Program-made: the position numbers and the translations under genes
Source of the DNA: Paralichthys olivaceus
Lineage: Eukaryota; Chordata; Actinopteri; Pleuronectiformes; Paralichthyidae
DNA length: 64,000 nucleotides
Direction of reading: 5' to 3'
NCBI RefSeq assembly: GCF_024713975.1
Contig: NC_091093.1
Span: 26,850,501 to 26,914,500, forward strand
In this document: one piece after another, positions 58,253-64,000 of the stretch
Numbering within the stretch: the stretch's first letter is position 1
Layout: each line of letters begins with the position of its first letter
The notes under the pieces: model-generated
What the model saw: the letters and a program-made list of their open reading frames with translations, nothing else
What the model was told of the DNA's origin: nothing
The model's database searches: none

Positions 58253-60589
58253 GAGATGCTCCCACAAGGTCGTCAATCACACACAATCATCAGAGAAAAA
58301 AAAAAGACTCACTTAAAGACTCACTCTGCTTTTGTCCTTGTGCCTGAATCTCTGAAGTAGTTCCTTTTTTTCCTCATTTAATTAATCACTAAAATTAAAA
58401 GACGTTTGACCCTTCTTATTCAAACGTATTTCAAACCTTGGATAAGTTTTAAATAAAGTTTCCACATCTGAATATGTATATTTTTTTTAAACAGTCAAAC
58501 ACATGTAGCTGCTGTTTCTTTGTCACCTCTCGTTTGTACGGAGCAAATGATCTCGTGTCGCGTTACGTACGTTGATCCTTGTATTGGTGTTTTTCGTTCG
58601 GCGGCTTCACTGTCGTGGTTCAGTCTCAGTTCTGTCATTGTTCCACCAGCAGCAGGCGGCTGTTTGGTTTCTGTCACTTTTGTTCAAGTGTTTCTGATAA
58701 GTTTGGTTCTTTGATGATGTAAAAACCGTCTGTGGCGTCGTGAGGAATTGAGGCCGTGTGCACAACAAAAGATTTTTAACTCTTAACCGATATTAGAAAT
58801 GTGGGTGAACAGACAGATTTAACAGATTTTGAACATTTTAATCGTCTGAACGCACGCACACGAGATGATTTGGCCAGAAAGAAGCACAGCAAACTGTTGG
58901 TAGGAAAGGATTTCACACCATTGTCAGCGATGACACCATTGCGTCTGTTTCTGACCTGAGAATATAAATCAAAATTGCACTTTGAGCTCATTCAGCATGA
59001 CCGAGGCTCTGTGAAATAATATTCCAGGCATGTTCCACGCCGACTCTCCAAAACCAAAGCTGCTCGTCTTTCTAGCGACGCTGACGGAGGAGGCTTGGAT
59101 CGATAAGCGAGAACACTCCTGACTTCCCCGGGTCTTCTCTCACAATCGTTTCAGTCCTGTCCGAACCACAAAGGTCAGATTACCTGAAGAGAGAGAGAGG
59201 GCAGCTCATGCATTAAAGACTGAGGCCAGTTATGGGGTTTGGAGGCGAAGGAGGTGGAGGAGTGAATTTAATAAATAACAAATTCCCCTCAGCTCCACAG
59301 AGCCATGCTTTGTGTTTAATTGCACTGTATTGATTTTTCCTCCTCTCTTTTTCTTCTCATTCTTTGGTCGGGCATTGCTCTCATTTTGGAACAATCAGGT
59401 GGCCAAGGTGGACCTCGGAGTTGAATGTCATTTAATCTCCCTCCACCTCCTCCTCCTCGCTCTTCTCGTCTCCTCCTTCCTGCTTCGTCCTCCTCTCCCC
59501 TTCCTCCAACACTTCTCGACTGTTAAGGTTATCTTGAAATGACTTTGAACACTTATTCCTGCCTGCGTTTTTTTAAATCACCCACTCACTCACTAACCCC
59601 TACTCACTTTATACGTAGGACCGTATTCTGAGCTCACCTGCAGAAGAAAAACACGACTCGCTGGATCTTCCTCAGTGACAACATCGGCTGGAGGAAACTC
59701 CCACAACAAAAGTGTTTATTTCACACTTAGTATTAATAATTTTAGATGGAAAAGCATTTTTAAATGTAGAAACGAACCTGTGTTTGCTGATCTTGTTTTA
59801 CCACCACAACTCATTTGTCTTGTGCCAGTTATAAAAAAAAAAAAACTAGGGACGTTCCCTAAAACAGTTTTTAAGTCGCTCTGTGAGAATGCCAGCAGAT
59901 ATAAACCTCCTGATAATTCTGATCAGGATAAGAAAAAGAAGGAATAGAATTGCCAGAGAGAGAAGGCAGAGACGTGCCGCCCTCTCGTCTCTCCGCCATT
60001 TTTCTGATGCATGATGGTCTATATCGCTCGGTTAGTTGCAATCGGTTGTGCACTTCTTTTAACGATGAACTCTCGAATAGGATGAGCCAACTATATAGGG
60101 TATAAAAGAATTCACTCAAAATTTGGACAGCTCTACAAAATGAATTCAGTATACAGTGATTAGTTTGTGATATCGAACACAGCCTTTAATTTAAGAAATT
60201 ACATTCACACGTATGGTTTTACTTTCTTTTTTTAATTATATTCTTCATATTTGTGAAGATTAATGGAGAAAAAGAAGAAATACTCGACTGGACAATCTGA
60301 GAGATGAATTTACACTGAGGCTACAGACACTGAATGTTCTCTACAAATCACATTAAACTTCAGCAGCTTGAACCTTTTGTTCAAAACCATCTTTAATTAC
60401 ATCTTATACGCAGCAACTGAGCTAACGTGTTCATTATCATAATTTCTTTGTCCTTTTCCGTCTTCAGCATCATCTGCCTTATCATCTGTGTCAAAAAGTT
60501 TGGACTTCAGTGGTAACAAAACACAGAATAACATGAAAATGCATCGAGAAGAATAATGAAGCTCAGTCGATCTCACGCTGCGTGTCAGC
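58251..60589. other. intergenic, no gene seen
   Basis: 59190-59540 is partly C/T-rich and repeat-free. 59675-59947 has a 90-codon Lys-rich frame that I do not recognise, and a TATA-like 'ctatatagggtataaaag' follows at 60091-60108; no promoter-gene unit can be assembled from them. Confidence 0.35.
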
Positions 60590-60990
60590 AGCCCTCACCT
60601 CTAAATAAAAGCGTGGGGTAAATTATGTGTTTTGAGCCAACGGGGGTTGGAGTTAAAGTGCCGTGAGTGAAGCTACAGTAGCTCGACCTCTAGTCCCGTG
60701 AATCAGGAAGAGGATCACATGTGTCAACAAGCGCCATCGCACAGCGCAGAGTCCTCGTCGGAGAATGCAGGTGTATATTTTCATCTAAAAGCAAAGCAAT
60801 TTGCAAGGTTCCTCCCCTTTAAAAGCTGACTTGACATTTCCTGCCATTATGACTACAGTGTGCTCTATTATAGAATGAATGGCAATTAAGTATATGGGAA
60901 AATGTCAGGTGAATTACAGCTTGCAGAGGTGGACCCGGTGACACGAGGCCACCGGCGCCCACTTTGATCCTCGCTCGCCGAAGCACATCA
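60590..60990. promoter_or_regulatory. candidate conserved non-coding block
   Basis: Repeat-free stretch with 'ggtaaattatgtg', 'ttgacatttcctgccattat' and 'gaatggcaattaagtat', and a GC-rich end near 60930-60990. Texture-based call. Confidence 0.33.
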
Positions 60991-61199
60991 GCTCCTCAAA
61001 ACCACCTGACAACAGGATGTTTTTCATCCACAATCGTTTCTAAAAACAGAAAATCAGACAGAACCTCATTTATTTGAATGAGTGCAGGGAATTTTTGACT
61101 TGAATACATTTTCTAATACTGTTACTAACGTGTCTGACGTACAATTTTCATATGAAAGAACTTCATCTAATTAAACTGAAATATTTTGTTTTCAGAGCG

Positions 61200-61545
61200 C
61201 CTTAAATAAAGATGGACGACATGACAGCTCCACAAAAGTTAAGCCAAATCATCTTGACCGCCCCCTGGTGGCTCATAGCAGTATAGGTACCTCCTCCATG
61301 TTAGTATATGGGACATGGACCAAAATAAGAAACTCATTTTAAGTTGTTATTATAACACTGATGTATCTTAATTTTTCTTACTGAGTTTTTTGATGCTATT
61401 AAAAAAATGTAGGGAAACATCATGATTGACAGCTGAGACTCTGACATCATCAGTAAGATGGCAGCTACAGGAGACAGGATTTTTTAGCTTGAGTTTTGCA
61501 CAGTGGGAGGAAGAGGAGGTGCATCGTCCACCTTTATTTATACTT
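61200..61545 (+). repeat. complete inverted-repeat (MITE-like) element
   Basis: The left end at 61204-61220 (AAATAAAGATGGACGAC) and right end at 61524-61540 (TCGTCCACCTTTATTTA) are inverted complements with one mismatch. They frame about 340 bp that codes for nothing. The left half matches the copies at 32885, 41165 and 46318; the right end also matches 5655-5690. This supports a non-autonomous element with terminal inverted repeats, or a foldback element; no target-site duplication was established. Confidence 0.7.
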
Positions 61546-61604
61546 AGAAATAAACACTGTTTTGTTCTAGCTGCTATTTAAATCTATTGAGTATTCATTT
61601 ATTT

Positions 61605-61780
61605 GAGGGTAGCTGTGGCTCAGGAGGTAGAGTGAGTCATCCACTAAACTAGAAGCTTGATGGTTCGATTCCTGTTTCCTCCAATTTGCATTCTGAAGTG
61701 TCCTTAGGGCAAGTTGCCCCTTTATGAATGGTGCTGTGTGAATGCCACATATTTTTTAGATGTGCTTTATGAATAAATTT
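61605..61780 (+). repeat. tRNA-derived SINE with intact A and B boxes
   Basis: A tRNA-like head has an A-box-like TGGCTCAGGAGG (61616-61627) and a perfect B box GGTTCGATTCC (61662-61672). Next comes 'ctgaagtgtccttagggc' and an AT-rich tail ending 'gaataaatttgattt'. The head could bind polymerase III factors. The related copy at 14195-14330 is in reverse orientation. Confidence 0.75.
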
Positions 61781-63038
61781 GATTTAACTGGTCGATCGTG
61801 GACACTTTTCACTATGTTGATGTTAGTCCAGCCTCATCTCAGGTCTGCTCCAGCCCTAATATCCCTTTTATTTCATTTTCGTTAAACAGACTCAGAAAGA
61901 AACTGATCAGGAATCAGGTTCATCACTTATTGTCTGTGACAGTCTCAACAAAAATCTCCTTTCTTCTTCCTCTACTCTAACTTTCCCTGTCTCCTCTGGC
62001 GTCTGACCCTCGGGCTGGCTCATGGCATCGCTCTGCCACCGGTATAGTGCTGGATAAAGTTTTTCAGCCTTGGCAACAGTAACCAAGTAGAGCAGAGAAG
62101 TGAGGAATGCCAAATCTCTCGGCTGGAGAAGCTCGCTGCTGTTGGTCTGTGCAGATTTTGCCTCCTCTCTGCTGCAGCCTTCTTTGTTCAGAACGACACA
62201 TCATGCAGTGTCTCACAACTTCTCTAAAACAAACAGAAGTCAGAGAGCGCAAAACTCTGATACCTTCTTTATAACTAATGTTTGGAAACACCACTTATAC
62301 GTCAATCATTTAATCATTTCCACATATATTTTTGCATATTCTAGATGTTATCTGTTTCATTTGTAAATGTGTAAGATCAAATGTATGTTTTTATTGATTC
62401 TTTGATTTGCAAATGTCCGTTTTGGAATTCGTCGTCAAAAATCCAAATAAGCGTGGGTCTAATTTTAAATGCATGTGGATCAAAATACACATATCAGACA
62501 AACGTGAGATACATGTGATGATTCTTTTTCAAATCAAAGAAGTAAAAATGGAAATAAGACTGAATCTGCGAAAACAGCTGGACACAGTGGTGCTCTGAGC
62601 TACATGCTAACATGCTGGTCACATGTATGATATTAGTTTCATGTATGAGCATGCAAACACATGCAAATGAGCACGGGAGCACAGCTGCAGTTGATTAATT
62701 ATGCAAGTATCTAATCAAACAAATTAAAACATTGGGCCTGATGATGGCGCTGGATAAAAGGTGAAGGGAGCAGGCAACGTTACATGGTTTCATCTTGTGT
62801 CTATTTCATGACAATCAATCAAATACCAACAATCCAGCTGTAGAGGTGATTTATTCTAAACTGACATTAAACATACATGGAGCAGGATCGACAGGCGGCG
62901 CTCACATCACGTCTACATCCACACCATAAATAAATCAATGAAATCTGCTGCAAACTAGCAAAGAGAAACACATACTGTATGAACATAATCGTATATACTG
63001 TAAATACAAAGGACAGACTAGGCTAAGAAGCTATGGCC

Positions 63039-63075
<37 letters not shown>

Positions 63076-63079
63076 GCAG
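61781..63079. other. intergenic, no gene seen
   Basis: AT-rich DNA with small chance frames and a (CA)n microsatellite at 63041-63074. An octamer ATGCAAAT occurs at 62661-62668, but this word is seen several times in the window and carries little weight. Confidence 0.4.
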
Positions 63080-63182
63080 TGGTACCATCATTCCTAAAAA
63101 TAGGCGATGCCTTCATCGGTGCTTACTTACCTCAGACTAACTCACTCATCATCAGCGGCAGATTTCCAATGCAATCTGCCCG

Positions 63183-63278
63183 AGGTCATGCCTCTTTAAT
63201 TATCCAAACAGGTCAGAGGTCACAGACACTTATCATGTGCGAGGGGTCAAAGGGCAGCCGGCGGGGTCACAGGGGTCA
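63183..63278 (+). promoter_or_regulatory. cluster of seven same-strand nuclear-receptor half-sites
   Basis: AGGTCA at 63183; AGGTCA-G-AGGTCA (perfect DR1) at 63210-63222; GGGTCA-A-AGGGCA (DR1-like) at 63244-63256; GGGTCA-CAG-GGGTCA (DR3) at 63264-63278. All point the same way within 96 bp, inside a repeat-free stretch at 63080-63370. The arrangement fits a response element for RXR partners or orphan receptors; function is inferred. Confidence 0.45.
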
Positions 63279-63370
63279 AGGCAGTAGCAGGGCACAGAGA
63301 GAATGTGGCAGCAGATCCTGCCTACTAACCAGACGTGATTAGTGTCGGCCATCAGGGAGTCGATCACAGA

Positions 63371-63909
63371 AACCCTCGATGGACCAGAGGAAGGTTTCCT
63401 TTTTTGAAATAGTTGTTGTAAATGGTTTACTGTTTTACAGCACATGCAAACGTGTCATGTTTTCATTTAACCAATCGATACATTAAACATATGTTCTTTT
63501 TACTTTTCGATATAACACAAAATGTGTCTTTTGTATTAATCACATCATATTCGAGCTATAGTTGATTCTCACAGACGCACTTAAACACAACACCAGAGGA
63601 GAAGTGTGTATGTTTCATGTATAAGCCGTCAACAGATCTAAACAGACCAAAATGTAAGCAGGCAATTATAAGTGCGTGTTCCTTTATTCTGTCTGCTGTC
63701 AGAGAGATTACGGGAATAATCGGTTTAATGAGCTCAGAACTAAAGATGGGATCCAGATTCCCCAAAGGAAGGGGGTGCACGGTGGTGGGAGGTGGAGGGG
63801 GCTATTGTACAAAGGCCACAGCCTCCACATGGCTGCTGTGTCAAACAGCCCCGCTGCTCAAATACCATTTACTGCTACAGCAATCACTGCAGCTCTCTTT
63901 GTTGTGTGT

Positions 63910-63961
<52 letters not shown>

Positions 63962-64000
63962 CAATGTGATCCACTGTAGTTTCTGTCATCTTCAAAGACG
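63371..64000. other. intergenic edge with a TG microsatellite
   Basis: 63650-63870 is repeat-free with 'ggaataatcggtttaatgag', possibly another conserved stretch. 63904-63960 is a (TG)n microsatellite. The window ends in ordinary sequence. Confidence 0.4.

Noticed and set aside
59675..60110. Retroelement or viral remnant suggested by a Lys-rich ORF and TATA-like sequence
   Set aside because: No reverse transcriptase, gag or envelope motif and no long terminal repeats are visible.
61605..61690. A functional tRNA gene
   Set aside because: It has A and B boxes, but I could not make out a convincing acceptor or anticodon stem, and the downstream tail is that of a SINE.

Overview
The window reads as nuclear DNA of a ray-finned fish, most likely a percomorph teleost. 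The evidence is split genes with short GT-AG introns, many microsatellites, several dispersed repeats that look like those common in percomorph genomes, and four vertebrate genes whose spliced proteins can be read across nearly all their exons. There is no bacterial, organellar or viral gene content, and no CRISPR array.

Layout. (1) 1-4527, plus strand: slc22a18, an MFS transporter, entered from the left edge so its start codon is outside the window. (2) 4528-17595: about 13 kb without a recognisable gene, holding MITE-like and tRNA-derived SINE-like repeats, CA/TG microsatellites and a few low-divergence-looking stretches that may be regulatory. (3) 17596-22142, plus: nr2e3, the photoreceptor-specific nuclear receptor, 8 coding exons, 430 aa. 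(4) 25164-32407, plus: stra6, the retinol-binding-protein receptor, 17 coding exons, about 668 aa. (5) 35366-37474, minus: islr2, one coding exon, 702 aa, convergent with stra6. (6) 37484-64000: about 26.5 kb with no gene I can support. It mixes repeats with a series of segments that look like conserved non-coding elements (homeodomain TAATTA cores, an octamer site, nuclear-receptor half-site clusters). This could be a regulatory desert, but conservation cannot be tested from one sequence.

How the genes relate. nr2e3 and stra6 are both eye genes and lie in the same orientation about 3 kb apart: nr2e3 sets rod versus cone expression, and stra6 brings retinol into the retinal pigment epithelium and other tissues. 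islr2 is a neuronal LRR-Ig membrane protein that also lies beside STRA6 in mammals. slc22a18 belongs to a different human region (11p15.5), so its linkage here to genes of human 15q23-q24 marks a synteny junction.

Most notable points: two GC-AG introns (nr2e3 intron 2 and stra6 intron 5); a one-base reading-frame conflict at the stra6 exon 7/8 junction; a perfect DR1 nuclear-receptor motif next to the stra6 exon 16 acceptor; a same-strand cluster of seven nuclear-receptor half-sites at 63183-63278; and a complete terminal-inverted-repeat element at 61200-61545 with partial relatives elsewhere in the window. I found no convincing new biological system.
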